A DNA stretch of 64,000 bases from Cytophagales bacterium (GCA_030054145.1 JASGCK010000003.1:1-64000); one strand, 5' to 3'. Positions 8,164 through 16,741 are shown, counted from the first letter of the stretch. Program-made: numbers and translations. Notes: generated by a model not told the origin, from the sequence alone.

Positions 8164-8601
8164 ATGAAGATATTGGTCTTAAATGGCATCAATCTCAATA
8201 TGTTTGGCAAGCGCGATCCTGCGCAATATGGAACGATCACATTGGCGCAAATTGATAGTCAAGTCAAAGCTTTGGGCGCTGAGTTGGGCGCGCAAGTTGA
8301 GTGCTTCCAAACTAATTTTGAGGGAGCGATGGTTGAGCGCATTCATGCCGCGCATAGCGATGGCACGCACGCGGTGCTCATCAACGCAGGGGCTTGGACG
8401 CACTACAGTTTGGGCATCCGTGATGCGCTGGCGATTTTGAAATGCCCAATCTACGAAGTCCACATGAGCAATATCCACGCGCGCGAAGCGTTCCGTCACC
8501 ACTCGGTGATTGCCGAGCTTGCCAAAGGTCAAATCGCAGGCTTTGGGGTTGATAGTTATTTGCTCGCGCTACGTGCGGCTGTGTCAGACAGCAAGAAGTG
8601 A
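8164..8601 (+). CDS. aroQ: Type II 3-dehydroquinate dehydratase (catabolic type?)
   Basis: 145 residues from the ATG at 8164, which has a good ribosome site (GAAGGAA); an upstream start is less likely. The enzyme interconverts 3-dehydroquinate and 3-dehydroshikimate. Active-site residues are in place: Arg17, Tyr22, His100 in EVHMSNIHARE, and Arg111. It departs from biosynthetic AroQ: NGPNLN reads NGINLN, the SNHEG motif reads TNFEG, and INPGA reads INAGA. These changes and the partner dehydrogenase 8 bp downstream suggest a catabolic paralogue for quinate/shikimate-like compounds (inference). Confidence 0.85.
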   Translation: MKILVLNGINLNMFGKRDPAQYGTITLAQIDSQVKALGAELGAQVECFQTNFEGAMVERIHAAHSDGTHAVLINAGAWTHYSLGIRDALAILKCPIYEVHMSNIHAREAFRHHSVIAELAKGQIAGFGVDSYLLALRAAVSDSKK

Positions 8602-8608
8602 TGGAGTC

Positions 8609-9451
8609 ATGGCGTTTCCCCTGATTAAAGGCAACACGCAGATCGTGCCGCACATTGGCTATCCCACCCACAGTTTTAAAGCACCGATGATTTACAACCC
8701 GTACTTCGAGCAAGCGGGTATTGATGCCGTGGTTGTTCCTATGGGCGTGAAGCCTGAAGATTACGCCTTGTTTTTGCCAGCCATCTTTAGCATGGACAAC
8801 ATCGCAGGCGCACTCATTACCATGCCGCACAAAGTGACCACAGTCGCCATGCTGGACCGGGCATCGCCCACGGTCAAAGTGGCTGGTGCTTGTAATGCCG
8901 TCAAGCGCGTGAATGGAAAACTAATCGGCGATATGTTTGATGGCGAAGGCTTTGTGCGTGGGGTTTTGCGCAAGGGCATCGCTTTGCAAGGCGTGTCCTG
9001 CTTGGTGGTGGGCAGTGGCGGCGTGGGCAGCGCGATTGCGGCATCGCTCGCCAAAGCGGGCATCGCAAAAATCGCACTGTTTGATATGAACACCGCATCG
9101 ATGGAAGGACTTGCTTTGCGTCTGCGCGAGAACTATCCAGCGCTCAAAGTGGAAACAGGCGCTAACGATCCCACAGGCTTTGATGTGGTGGTGAACGCCA
9201 CACCGATGGGCATGAACAAGGGTGATCCTTTGCCGATGGATGTTTCGCGCATTGCGCCCACGACGTTTGTTGGCGAGGTGGTGATGAAAACCGAGATGAC
9301 CGCCTTCTTGCAAGCCGCCAAAGACCGTGGCTGCCGCGTACAAATTGGCACCGATATGCTCTACGAGCAAATCCCCGCGTACCTTGAATTCTTTGGCTTT
9401 GCGAGCACCACGGCTGAAAATTTGCGTGCTGTGGCGAAGTTGCACTATTGA
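8609..9451 (+). CDS. Shikimate/quinate dehydrogenase-like protein (AroE family)
   Basis: 280 residues. The N-terminal substrate domain has GYPTHSFKAPMIYN, a variant of the usual HSLSP motif, and the catalytic lysine in TMPHK (Lys75). Asp111 lies in GDMFDGEGF, where canonical enzymes read NTDxxGF, so the Asn is replaced. The NAD(P)-binding fold has GSGGVG (135-140). The altered motifs point to an AroE paralogue acting on quinate or another substrate rather than the biosynthetic enzyme. It follows aroQ by 8 bp and is convergent with a TetR gene. Confidence 0.85.
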   Translation: MAFPLIKGNTQIVPHIGYPTHSFKAPMIYNPYFEQAGIDAVVVPMGVKPEDYALFLPAIFSMDNIAGALITMPHKVTTVAMLDRASPTVKVAGACNAVKRVNGKLIGDMFDGEGFVRGVLRKGIALQGVSCLVVGSGGVGSAIAASLAKAGIAKIALFDMNTASMEGLALRLRENYPALKVETGANDPTGFDVVVNATPMGMNKGDPLPMDVSRIAPTTFVGEVVMKTEMTAFLQAAKDRGCRVQIGTDMLYEQIPAYLEFFGFASTTAENLRAVAKLHY

Positions 9452-9471
9452 AATAGTGGCATCAATGCATT

Positions 9472-10134
9472 TCACTTGCGCACAAATCGCAGCAGCATCT
9501 CGATGCAATTTTTTCGCATGCGATCGACTTCTTTTTTATCCATGATGTCGCGCTTAAAAATCGCCTCAACGGTGGGGCGATTGGAGACGTTGTACAAACT
9601 CAAAGCGCTAATCGCCATGTGCAAATCGAAGGCTTCGATGCCTGATCGAAAATCGCCCGAAGCAACGCCTCGGTTGTAAATGCGGTGAAGTAAATCAATG
9701 GCGGGTGTGTTCATGTGCACCGCTGTTTTGGACTGTTTTAAATATTCGGCGCGGTGAATGTTCTCGGTCATCACGAGGCGCACAAAATCTGGATGCGCGA
9801 GTTTGTAATCAATCGAAAAACTGACTAATTTTTTGAGCGCTTCGACGGGCTCCACATCGTCCAAATGCAGACCACTCTCCGCGCTACGAGCACGCGCATA
9901 GGCATCTTCCAGCACAGCCAAATACAAACCTTCTTTGCTACCGTAATAGTAGTAAATCATGCGCTTGCTGGTTTGCGTGAGCGCGGCAATTTCGTCGATG
10001 CGTGCGCCGCTAAGTCCCTTGTCGGAAAACTCCTCTGTCGCCACGGCAATGATGTCGCTCATGGTGCGAGCAGGGTCGTTGGTGCGCGGGGTTGGTGCGG
10101 GCGTGGCTGCTGGGGGCGTTGATTGGCGTGGCAT
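9472..10134 (-). CDS. TetR/AcrR family transcriptional regulator
   Basis: 220 residues. After a Pro/Thr-rich leader (1-20), a TetR helix-turn-helix lies at about 25-70 (ARIDEIAALTQTSKRMIYYYYGSK, shown here only as landmarks ARIDEIA and IYYYYGSKEGLY). The C-terminal ligand domain resembles regulators of aromatic catabolism in Burkholderiales. It is the nearest regulator to the divergent TRAP/aroQ operons and probably controls them through the region at 8088-8163 (inference). Confidence 0.88.
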   Translation of the reverse strand: MPRQSTPPAATPAPTPRTNDPARTMSDIIAVATEEFSDKGLSGARIDEIAALTQTSKRMIYYYYGSKEGLYLAVLEDAYARARSAESGLHLDDVEPVEALKKLVSFSIDYKLAHPDFVRLVMTENIHRAEYLKQSKTAVHMNTPAIDLLHRIYNRGVASGDFRSGIEAFDLHMAISALSLYNVSNRPTVEAIFKRDIMDKKEVDRMRKNCIEMLLRFVRK

Positions 10135-10162
10135 GAATGTGATTTTAGTGACTCAGATCAAA

Positions 10163-10199
10163 TGGAATGCCCGATGTAATCGAAGCGCCTGCGCCAAGC
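10163..10199. repeat. 37-bp duplicate of the SIR2 nucleotide-binding motif region
   Basis: 36 of 37 bases match 12029-12065, in the same orientation. In the intact gene that stretch encodes the GAGASITSGIP motif of SIR2. Here it lies 108 bp beyond the 3' end of the SIR2-TPR gene, in a gap of 172 bp (10135-10306) that otherwise shows no gene. It reads as the remnant of a second SIR2-type gene or a scar of recombination at this locus. Confidence 0.7.
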
Positions 10200-10306
10200 T
10201 CACGTTCTCTTACCCACGGTATTTCACTTAGACCCAGTTTAATCTTTGTTCCAAGGATTCATCACCTTGGCGCTAGCGCATGAAGCGCTGGTCCAAACCC
10301 AAGCGG

Positions 10307-12163
10307 CTAGGGTGGGCTTTGGTTAATTTGTGCTGCCAAACTTTCCAGCTCAGGCACATACGAGCAACCTTCGCGTTTGGCTTGTTCAATATTCCCCGAG
10401 AAATCCCAGTTAGGTGAACGCACCCCTTGAGCTAATAGTTTTGCAATTTTGGCTCTTGCTTGCTGGGCTTCTTGGGGGAAGTGGGCTAAGCGATAAAAAG
10501 AAAGTTCAAGACGTAAATCATCTCGATCTGCTGCCTCATCTGCCTTTTGCAGAAACGTAAGAGCTTCCTTTCGGCGACCACGTGCTAGTAAAAACCCAGC
10601 GTAATTGACGTTGATGTCCGCATCATTAGGAGCTAGTTCTAAAGCCTTTTTGTAAAAGGATTCGGCTTGGCCATAGTCTTTGCGGGCATTCCATAGGAAG
10701 CTTGCGTAATTGCCGTTGCTGTTTGCATGATTGGGAGCTAGTTTTAAAGCCTGGTTGTAAAAAGATTCGGCTTGGTCATAGTTTTTGCGGATACCCCATA
10801 GGAAGTTTGCGAAATTGCCGTTGATGTTTGCATCATTGGGATCTATTTCTAAAGCCTTTTTGTAAAAGGATTCGGCTTGGTCGTAGTCTTTGCGGATGTC
10901 ATGTAGGAAGCTTGCGAAATTGCCGTTGATGTTTGCATCATTGCGATCTATTTCTAAAGCCTTTTTGTAAAAGGATTCGGCACGGTCATAGGCTTTGCGG
11001 ATAACCCATAGGAAGGTTGCGTAATTGCCAATGAGTTCATGGCTTTGCGGAAACTTCTTCATCCCCGCAAGATAAAGTTGTTCTTTTTGGGCGATGTCTT
11101 TTTCCTCTTTTACAGCCGACTCTACTTCCCACCATGTGTTGGCAAGTAGTTTTTTGATACTGCTTTTTAGCTCTGTGTCAATGTCTTTTGTTTGCAGTTT
11201 TCGTTGCAACTCCTCTACTTGTCTTTTATATGCCGCACTGCGTTGTTTCGCTTGCTTTTCAATTTCATTGTCTTCATCTCTAACTAATAACGGGTACTCT
11301 AATTTTTTATTGAGTTTGAGCATAAATTCGTCAAACCCTTGAATGCGTACGGTGCAAACCTTCTCCATGTTTTTGCCCTTGAGTCCGTTGGCAAAAGTTG
11401 CAATCTCTTGGGGTGGAGAAGGTTCAATATGGCACCAAAAGATTTTGGCGTCACCAATCGTTTGCAAATGCTTTTTTATTATTTTTAGTAAACCGTCGTC
11501 ATGACCGCCATAACCTATGGCTATCAGGTGATAGTTTTGCAGCAATTTTTGAATAGGCTTGTGCCAAATCTTTGGCAGTTTTGAGACTTCACCTTCTTGC
11601 GAACTTGGTTTTGTAAACATATCGCGATGCACTTTCATAATCGAAGGCTTTTGGTCACTGACGTCTTGAAATGGCAGCATGGCTTCATGGGCAATTACGC
11701 GGGCGTGTACCCCTTGATAAATTAAAAGTGAAGTTTCCACCAAACGATCAAAATTGGTGGTTAGCACAATGTTGTGGCGTGTCTTCTCGAGTACCTGCGC
11801 TAAAACGGTATAGCCAAAACTTGGCTGAACGCTATTGGCGCTCATCGCTTGCTCAATTGCTTGATAGCCATCGTTAGGAAATTTTTCAAACCGCGTGTCA
11901 TAAATTTTGGAATACAAAGCACCTAGATTGTTGTCTTTAAATTGAGGTGTTTGGGTGATTTTTTTATAAGCATCAGGGTTGTCTTCTTGAAGTTCGTCTA
12001 ACCATTTTTTGGCTAATGCGTATGCACCTGGAATGCCCGATGTAATCGAAGCACCTGCGCCAAGCAAAAAGGCGTAGCGCTTGCCAGAGCCTTTGCAGTC
12101 AGCAATGGACTTAATTAAAAGTTTTTCTGTTATCGATGGGATGCTTGGTGTTGGTGTTGCCAT
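10307..12163 (-). CDS. SIR2-like domain protein with C-terminal TPR repeats
   Basis: 618 residues. The N-terminal SIR2-like domain (about 25-290) has GAGAS..SGIP (35-45), TTNFD (135-139, catalytic-type Asn137), His179 in KVHRD, and GYGGHDD (217-223), so the NAD-pocket residues look intact. A charged helical linker follows, then about five TPR-type repeats of 35 residues (about 375-560) whose DNA repeats with an exact 105-bp period. SIR2 proteins of this class are often NAD-consuming defence effectors, with repeats as sensors; that role is inference. It follows gluconokinase by 9 bp and looks more AT-rich than its neighbours. Confidence 0.85.
   Translation of the reverse strand: MATPTPSIPSITEKLLIKSIADCKGSGKRYAFLLGAGASITSGIPGAYALAKKWLDELQEDNPDAYKKITQTPQFKDNNLGALYSKIYDTRFEKFPNDGYQAIEQAMSANSVQPSFGYTVLAQVLEKTRHNIVLTTNFDRLVETSLLIYQGVHARVIAHEAMLPFQDVSDQKPSIMKVHRDMFTKPSSQEGEVSKLPKIWHKPIQKLLQNYHLIAIGYGGHDDGLLKIIKKHLQTIGDAKIFWCHIEPSPPQEIATFANGLKGKNMEKVCTVRIQGFDEFMLKLNKKLEYPLLVRDEDNEIEKQAKQRSAAYKRQVEELQRKLQTKDIDTELKSSIKKLLANTWWEVESAVKEEKDIAQKEQLYLAGMKKFPQSHELIGNYATFLWVIRKAYDRAESFYKKALEIDRNDANINGNFASFLHDIRKDYDQAESFYKKALEIDPNDANINGNFANFLWGIRKNYDQAESFYNQALKLAPNHANSNGNYASFLWNARKDYGQAESFYKKALELAPNDADINVNYAGFLLARGRRKEALTFLQKADEAADRDDLRLELSFYRLAHFPQEAQQARAKIAKLLAQGVRSPNWDFSGNIEQAKREGCSYVPELESLAAQINQSPP
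10590..11040 (-). repeat. 105-bp tandem repeats encoding TPR units
   Basis: The landmark AAAGCC(T/G)(T/G)TTGTAAAA recurs at 10641, 10746, 10851 and 10956, an exact 105-bp spacing, so four units are in perfect register with a partial unit on each side. The encoded unit is AESFYKKALEI followed by DPNDANINGNFA. Strong DNA identity between units implies recent expansion or gene conversion. Confidence 0.85.
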
Positions 12164-12172
12164 AGCTGATCT

Positions 12173-12676
12173 TTAGATTTTTAATGCTTTGAGTACATAA
12201 GCCACGCGCTCTTGCCTAGCCATTTCAATATCCACCATCACCGCATCCGCGCACAGCTCTAGCGCCTCAAACTGGCTTTGCAAAAGGCTGGCTGGCATAT
12301 AGTGCCCTGTCGCTTTTGATCTGGCTTCGATGCGTGCAGCGATGATTTCAAACGCGCCGTGTGGATGCACGAAACGCAAATTGGGCAGGTTGGTTGTGAG
12401 AACCTCGCGGTAGCGGTTTTTTAATGCCGAACACGCCAAGACCGCATGGGTATTGGCTTGCAAGAGGATGCTTAGCCGCAAGAGCCACGGGGCGCGGTCT
12501 GCGTCGCTGAGTGGTTCGCCTGCTCGCATTTTGGCGACGTTCTCGGGTGGATGGAAATCGTCGGCATCAAAAAATGGCCATTGCAGGTGCGCGGCAAGGG
12601 CTTCGCCTAGCGTTGTCTTGCCGCAACCAGAAACGCCCATAACAATGATGTGTGTCGTTAAACTCATGGCTTTCAT
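12173..12676 (-). CDS. gntK: Gluconokinase
   Basis: 167 residues from the ATG at 12676; a second ATG at 12667 is equally possible. ATP-dependent phosphorylation of D-gluconate to 6-phosphogluconate. The P-loop is GVSGCGKT (14-21), and DADDFHPPENVAKM is the gluconate-specific signature of the thermoresistant gluconokinase family. CSALKNRYRE and HYMPASLLQSQFEALE are also typical. No gluconate transporter or Entner-Doudoroff gene is adjacent. The upstream SIR2-TPR gene on the same strand may be cotranscribed from this promoter. Confidence 0.93.
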   Translation of the reverse strand: MKAMSLTTHIIVMGVSGCGKTTLGEALAAHLQWPFFDADDFHPPENVAKMRAGEPLSDADRAPWLLRLSILLQANTHAVLACSALKNRYREVLTTNLPNLRFVHPHGAFEIIAARIEARSKATGHYMPASLLQSQFEALELCADAVMVDIEMARQERVAYVLKALKI

Positions 12677-12705
12677 CTTAACTAGACTTTGAAAGTGGAG
12701 GCAGC

Positions 12706-13908
12706 ATGAAGCAGGCATTTATCGTTGACGCAATTCGCACACCTGTGGGGCGTTATGGCGGCTCGCTCAGTTCCGTTCGCACCGATGATTTAGGCGCTAT
12801 TGCGTTGGCGGCATTGATGGCACGCAACGAGCGCGTGGACTGGGCGTTGCTGGACGATGTGATTTATGGCTGCGTCAACCAAGCGGGCGAAGATAACCGC
12901 AACGTGGCGCATATGTCGTCGCTGTTGGCTGGTTTGCCGCACACGGTTGCGGGCGCAACAATTAACCGCTTGTGCGGCTCGGGGCTAGACGCACTGGGTA
13001 CGGCGGCGCGTGCTATCAAATCTGGCGAGATGAGTTTTGTTATTGCGGGCGGCGTGGAGAGCATGAGCCGCGCACCTTTTGTGATGCCAAAGGCTGAGTC
13101 CGCGTTTAGTCGCGCGAGCCAAGTCTTTGATACCACCATCGGCTGGCGTTTTGTGAACAAGTTGATGAGGGCGAAATACGGCGTGGACTCGATGCCCGAG
13201 ACGGCAGAAAACGTTGCGGATGATTACAAAATTAGCCGCGCCGACCAAGACCAGATGGCGCTTCGCAGCCAATTGAATGCGGTGGCGGCGCAGCAAGCGG
13301 GCTATCTTGCAAAAGAAATAACACCCGTCACCATTGCGCAAAAAAAGGGCGACGCTATCGTGGTTAGTCAAGATGAGCATCCACGCGCCACCACGATTGA
13401 ATCGCTCGCTAGGCTCAAACCTGTGGTGCGCGAAGGGGGTACGGTGACGGCGGGCAATGCCAGCGGCGTGAACGACGGCGCGTGTGCGATTTTGTTGGCG
13501 GACGAAGCCATGATGGTCAAGCAAGGCTTGACGCCACGTGCGCGTGTGGTGGGCATGGCGGTGGCGGGCGTGCCGCCGCGCATCATGGGCATTGGCCCTG
13601 CGCCTGCGGTGCAAAAAGTATTGGCGCTCACGGGCTTGACGCTGGATCAAATGGATGTGATTGAACTCAACGAAGCCTTTGCCGCGCAAGGTTTGGCGGT
13701 ACTTCGTTTGCTGGGGCTTGCAGACGCGGACCCGCGCGTCAACGCATGGGGCGGAGCGATTGCGCTGGGGCATCCGCTAGGCGCATCAGGTGCGCGGCTT
13801 GCCACCACAGCGGTCAACCGTTTGCACACGCTAGGCGGACGCTACGCGCTATGCACCATGTGCATTGGTGTGGGGCAAGGCATCGCCGTTGTGCTGGAGA
13901 AGGTTTAA
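12706..13908 (+). CDS. pcaF: Beta-ketoadipyl-CoA thiolase (PcaF-like)
   Basis: 400 residues, the exact usual length of 3-oxoadipyl-CoA thiolases. Nucleophile Cys90 is in RLCGSGLDA, His356 in [10 protein letters not shown] and Cys386 in CIGVGQG. The blocks [10 protein letters not shown] and [16 protein letters not shown], and the C-terminal [10 protein letters not shown], fit PcaF/PaaJ better than ordinary acetoacetyl-CoA thiolase. It would cleave 3-oxoadipyl-CoA to succinyl-CoA and acetyl-CoA, the last step of the protocatechuate and phenylacetate routes. That agrees with the quinate/shikimate-type genes at 4-10 kb, although the middle steps are not in the window. Confidence 0.85.
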   Translation: MKQAFIVDAIRTPVGRYGGSLSSVRTDDLGAIALAALMARNERVDWALLDDVIYGCVNQAGEDNRNVAHMSSLLAGLPHTVAGATINRLCGSGLDALGTAARAIKSGEMSFVIAGGVESMSRAPFVMPKAESAFSRASQVFDTTIGWRFVNKLMRAKYGVDSMPETAENVADDYKISRADQDQMALRSQLNAVAAQQAGYLAKEITPVTIAQKKGDAIVVSQDEHPRATTIESLARLKPVVREGGTVTAGNASGVNDGACAILLADEAMMVKQGLTPRARVVGMAVAGVPPRIMGIGPAPAVQKVLALTGLTLDQMDVIELNEAFAAQGLAVLRLLGLADADPRVNAWGGAIALGHPLGASGARLATTAVNRLHTLGGRYALCTMCIGVGQGIAVVLEKV

Positions 13909-13933
13909 TCGCGCCCCCGAATCATTGTTGCGT

Positions 13934-14551
13934 ATGTCTTTTTCTGCACGTTTGATGAGTTGGTTTTTGCTGGGGCTGGTGCGTTTGCTCACAGGTTCGC
14001 AAGCGCGTTGGTATGGCTGCCCGCCCAAGGCCGAGCAGCGTATTTACTTTGCCAATCACCAAAGCCATATTGACCTCGTTTTGATGTGGGCAGCGATGCC
14101 CTCTGAGCTGCGGCGCAGCACACGTGCGATTGCTGCCAAAGACTATTGGACGAAATCAAGATTTAAACAATGGATAACCACGGCGGTGTTTAACGTGGTG
14201 TACGTGGAGCGTGCCCGCACGGGCGACGAGGATCCGCTTGCCCCATTGATTGAGGCGTTGGAGGCGGGTGACTCGGTCATCATTTTTCCCGAAGGGACGC
14301 GGGGTTTTGAGTCCGAGCCTGCTGCTTTTAAAGCGGGGCTTTATAACTTGGCAGAAAAATTTCCAAACGTGCGTTTGATTCCCGCATGGATTAACAACGT
14401 GCAGCGCGTCATGCCAAAGGGCGAGGTGATTCCTGTACCGATTTTGTGCTCGGTGACGTTTGGTGCGCCCATTGTGTTGATGCCAAGCGAAGAGCGCAAA
14501 GAGTTTTTAGTGCGTGCCAGAGATGCGGTGATTGCGCTGCGTGATATGTAG
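13934..14551 (+). CDS. plsC: 1-acyl-sn-glycerol-3-phosphate acyltransferase (PlsC family)
   Basis: 205 residues from the ATG at 13934. The acyltransferase motif NHQSHID (41-47, catalytic His42 and Asp47) and the glycerol-phosphate motif FPEGTR (118-123) are both intact, and a hydrophobic N-terminal segment anchors it to the inner membrane. It makes phosphatidic acid from lysophosphatidic acid. The CdsA-like gene 18 bp downstream would use that product, so the pair forms a phospholipid module. Confidence 0.85.
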   Translation: MSFSARLMSWFLLGLVRLLTGSQARWYGCPPKAEQRIYFANHQSHIDLVLMWAAMPSELRRSTRAIAAKDYWTKSRFKQWITTAVFNVVYVERARTGDEDPLAPLIEALEAGDSVIIFPEGTRGFESEPAAFKAGLYNLAEKFPNVRLIPAWINNVQRVMPKGEVIPVPILCSVTFGAPIVLMPSEERKEFLVRARDAVIALRDM

Positions 14552-14569
14552 TGGACGGATGACACTCGA

Positions 14570-15598
14570 ATGAATCAATATCTTAAAAGTTTAGATGCGC
14601 ACGGGCAAATTGGCATCTTGTTCATCATCGTGTTTGGCTTGCTGCTGCTTGCGACGACGGTGACGACTATTCGAAGCGTTTTAGCCAAACAAAATGAGCG
14701 CGAGAGCGAGAGCGCGATGGGCGGCGATCTGGCACTGAGTCATCCGTACTTAGATGTATTAAAAACGTCGTGGCTGATCACGCTGATATTTTGGCTGGGC
14801 TGGTCGATGGGTGACAAGGTGGCAACCGTGATGTTTGGCTTGATGTCATTTTTTGCACTGCGCGAATTTATGACACTCTCGCCTACCAAGCGTGGTGATC
14901 ACCGCAGTTTGCTGCTTGCATTTTTTGTGGTATTGCCCATGCAATATGGCTTTGTGATGCTGGAGCACTTCGATACGTTTACCGTGTTCATTCCTGTGTA
15001 CGTGTTTTTGGCGATTCCTGTGGTGAGTGCGTTATCCAATGACCCCGAGCATTTTTTAGAGCGCAATGCCAAGATGCAATGGGGCATCATGGTGTGCATC
15101 TTTGGCTTGAGTCATGTGCCTGCAATTTTGCTGCTCCACTTTCCTGCGGATGCCGTGAGCAACTACGCAGGCAAGAATATGTTTTTGCTATTTCACCTCG
15201 TGCTGGTGGTGCAAATTTGCATGGTGGTGCAACACATGAGTTGGCATTGGTTGAGTCAAAAAAAATGGGGACGACCTGTGGCTCCCAACATCAGCGCAAG
15301 CTTTAATTGGCCGTCTTGGGCTTTAGGTGTCTGCGTGGGCGGTTTGGTCGGCGGCTTGCTGGCAGGCATCACCCCTTTTATTCCTGCGCAAGCGTTCGCC
15401 ATGTCTTTGATTGCCTGTGTGGCTGGCTCGTTTGGGCATTTGGTCATGAAGGCCTTAAAACGCGACCGAGGCGTAACGCATTGGTCGGGCGGCGCGAAGT
15501 CGGTAACGGGTGCAGGCGGGTTGTTAGATCGCATTGACTCACTGTGCTTTGCTGCGCCCGTGTTCTTTCATTCGGTGCGCTGGTATTTTGATTTATGA
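14570..15598 (+). CDS. Phosphatidate cytidylyltransferase-like membrane protein
   Basis: 342 residues with about eight membrane spans. Near the C-terminus is a degenerate CTP transferase signature, ALKRDRGVTHW with GAGGLLDRIDS: the LDRIDS end that binds metal and CTP is intact, but the KD-x-G stretch is changed. Activity as a CDP-diacylglycerol synthase is likely but not certain. This divergent form, paired with plsC, is common in Burkholderiales, and a canonical CdsA is expected elsewhere. It is followed by ruvC after 7 bp. Confidence 0.75.
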   Translation: MNQYLKSLDAHGQIGILFIIVFGLLLLATTVTTIRSVLAKQNERESESAMGGDLALSHPYLDVLKTSWLITLIFWLGWSMGDKVATVMFGLMSFFALREFMTLSPTKRGDHRSLLLAFFVVLPMQYGFVMLEHFDTFTVFIPVYVFLAIPVVSALSNDPEHFLERNAKMQWGIMVCIFGLSHVPAILLLHFPADAVSNYAGKNMFLLFHLVLVVQICMVVQHMSWHWLSQKKWGRPVAPNISASFNWPSWALGVCVGGLVGGLLAGITPFIPAQAFAMSLIACVAGSFGHLVMKALKRDRGVTHWSGGAKSVTGAGGLLDRIDSLCFAAPVFFHSVRWYFDL

Positions 15599-15605
15599 GT
15601 GAGCC

Positions 15606-16115
15606 ATGATGCGAATTCTAGGCATTGATCCTGGTTTGCAAACCACGGGCTACGGCGTGATTGATGCCCAAGGCCAAGCCTTATCCTACGTGGCTTCTGG
15701 GACGATTAGCACGCAAACCGCGAACACTAAAAACTTGCCCGCACGGCTCAAAATTTTGTTTGATGGTGTGCAAGAGGTTTGCCGCATCTACCAGCCCGAC
15801 GTGGCATCGGTTGAAATTGTTTTTGTCAACGTCAATCCGCAGTCCACGCTCTTGCTGGGCCAGGCGCGTGGGGCGTGTATCACGGGCTTGGTGTCGTGTG
15901 ATGTGGCCGTGGCTGAGTACACGGCGCTGCAACTTAAGCAGGCGGTTGTGGGCTACGGCAAAGCCGCCAAAAGTCAAGTGCAAGAGATGGTGATGCGGCT
16001 GCTGAAGTTGCCCAGCTTGCCAGGCGCTGATGCGGCGGATGCGCTGGGTATGGCGATTACGCACGCGCATTCAAACAAAGCCAATGCCTTGAAAGCCATA
16101 CTGGCTAAGGCTTAG
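15606..16115 (+). CDS. ruvC: Crossover junction endodeoxyribonuclease RuvC
   Basis: 169 residues. It resolves Holliday junctions with RuvAB. The RNase H-like core starts [18 protein letters not shown] with the first catalytic Asp. [24 protein letters not shown] carries the conserved Glu, and [17 protein letters not shown] the final acidic pair. An adjacent ATG (15609) is an alternative start one codon later. ruvA and ruvB do not follow; a lytic transglycosylase converges on it. Confidence 0.95.
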   Translation: MMRILGIDPGLQTTGYGVIDAQGQALSYVASGTISTQTANTKNLPARLKILFDGVQEVCRIYQPDVASVEIVFVNVNPQSTLLLGQARGACITGLVSCDVAVAEYTALQLKQAVVGYGKAAKSQVQEMVMRLLKLPSLPGADAADALGMAITHAHSNKANALKAILAKA

Positions 16116-16135
16116 CGCGGCATCACTCTCGCAAG

Positions 16136-16741
16136 TCAATCCCAGTGCGGCTTAGCGGCCAGAACGCTGTTTGGATATTCGGCTTTGCCACGGCTGCCGT
16201 TATAGCGACCCAGCGCCATAAACATATCGCCAGCCTCGCGGTCTAAATAGTGGCGCAAGATGATGCAACCAAAGCGCAAATTGGTTTGCAGATGAAAGAG
16301 CTTGCTCGCGTCGCCGTCGCCGATTAAGCGCGACCAAAAAGGCATCACTTGCATATAGCCACGTGCGCCGACGCTGGAGACGGCGTGCTTTCTAAAGGCA
16401 CTCTCAACTTGCACCAAACCCAATACCAACGAGGTCTCCAGCCCTGCACGCCGCGACTCATACCAAGCCGTTTGCAAAAATTCATGCCGCGTGGTCAGAT
16501 CCAAGCGTTGCCGGGTGAAGGCTCCTAAGCGGGCGCTCATCTCACCGAGCCAGCGCACATAAGCCATGCGCGCGTGGGTATCGGCAAATTCAGGCTCAGG
16601 CGGTGCACTGTTGGCCACCGCAGACGATAAAGCCGAGCGCGTCGAATCGGCAAGTGGTTCTTCGGCTTGGTTGCCAGCGTGCGCAAGAAGCGGCGCGAAG
16701 GCCAGCGCCATTGGCATTGCAAACACACGCCTTCTGCGCAT
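16136..16741 (-). CDS. Lytic transglycosylase, SLT domain
   Basis: 201 residues. It has an arginine-led signal peptide (1-22, ending AHA), then a helical spacer and an SLT-type lysozyme-like domain. Catalytic Glu113 is in LGLVQVESAF, followed by VSSVGARGYMQVMPFW and the later ALGRYNGSRG motif. It cleaves peptidoglycan glycan strands in the periplasm with formation of 1,6-anhydro ends. Its ATG directly abuts the proS stop codon, so it is translated from the proS transcript; this proS-transglycosylase pair is often seen in betaproteobacteria. Confidence 0.9.
   Translation of the reverse strand: MRRRRVFAMPMALAFAPLLAHAGNQAEEPLADSTRSALSSAVANSAPPEPEFADTHARMAYVRWLGEMSARLGAFTRQRLDLTTRHEFLQTAWYESRRAGLETSLVLGLVQVESAFRKHAVSSVGARGYMQVMPFWSRLIGDGDASKLFHLQTNLRFGCIILRHYLDREAGDMFMALGRYNGSRGKAEYPNSVLAAKPHWD

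Noticed and set aside
9443-9460. Short palindrome CACTATTGAAATAGTG at the end of the aroE-like gene.
   Set aside because: It can form a stem but has no useful loop and no T tract, so I do not call a terminator.
10590-11040. Regular DNA repeats that might suggest a CRISPR array.
   Set aside because: The 105-bp period is in frame, has no distinct spacers and encodes TPR units; the same holds for the 108-bp repeats at 37540.
12985-13773. Long antisense open frame opposite the thiolase gene.
   Set aside because: Its composition is typical of a mirror frame (His/Arg/Ala-rich), and pcaF on the + strand has intact catalytic motifs over the full length.
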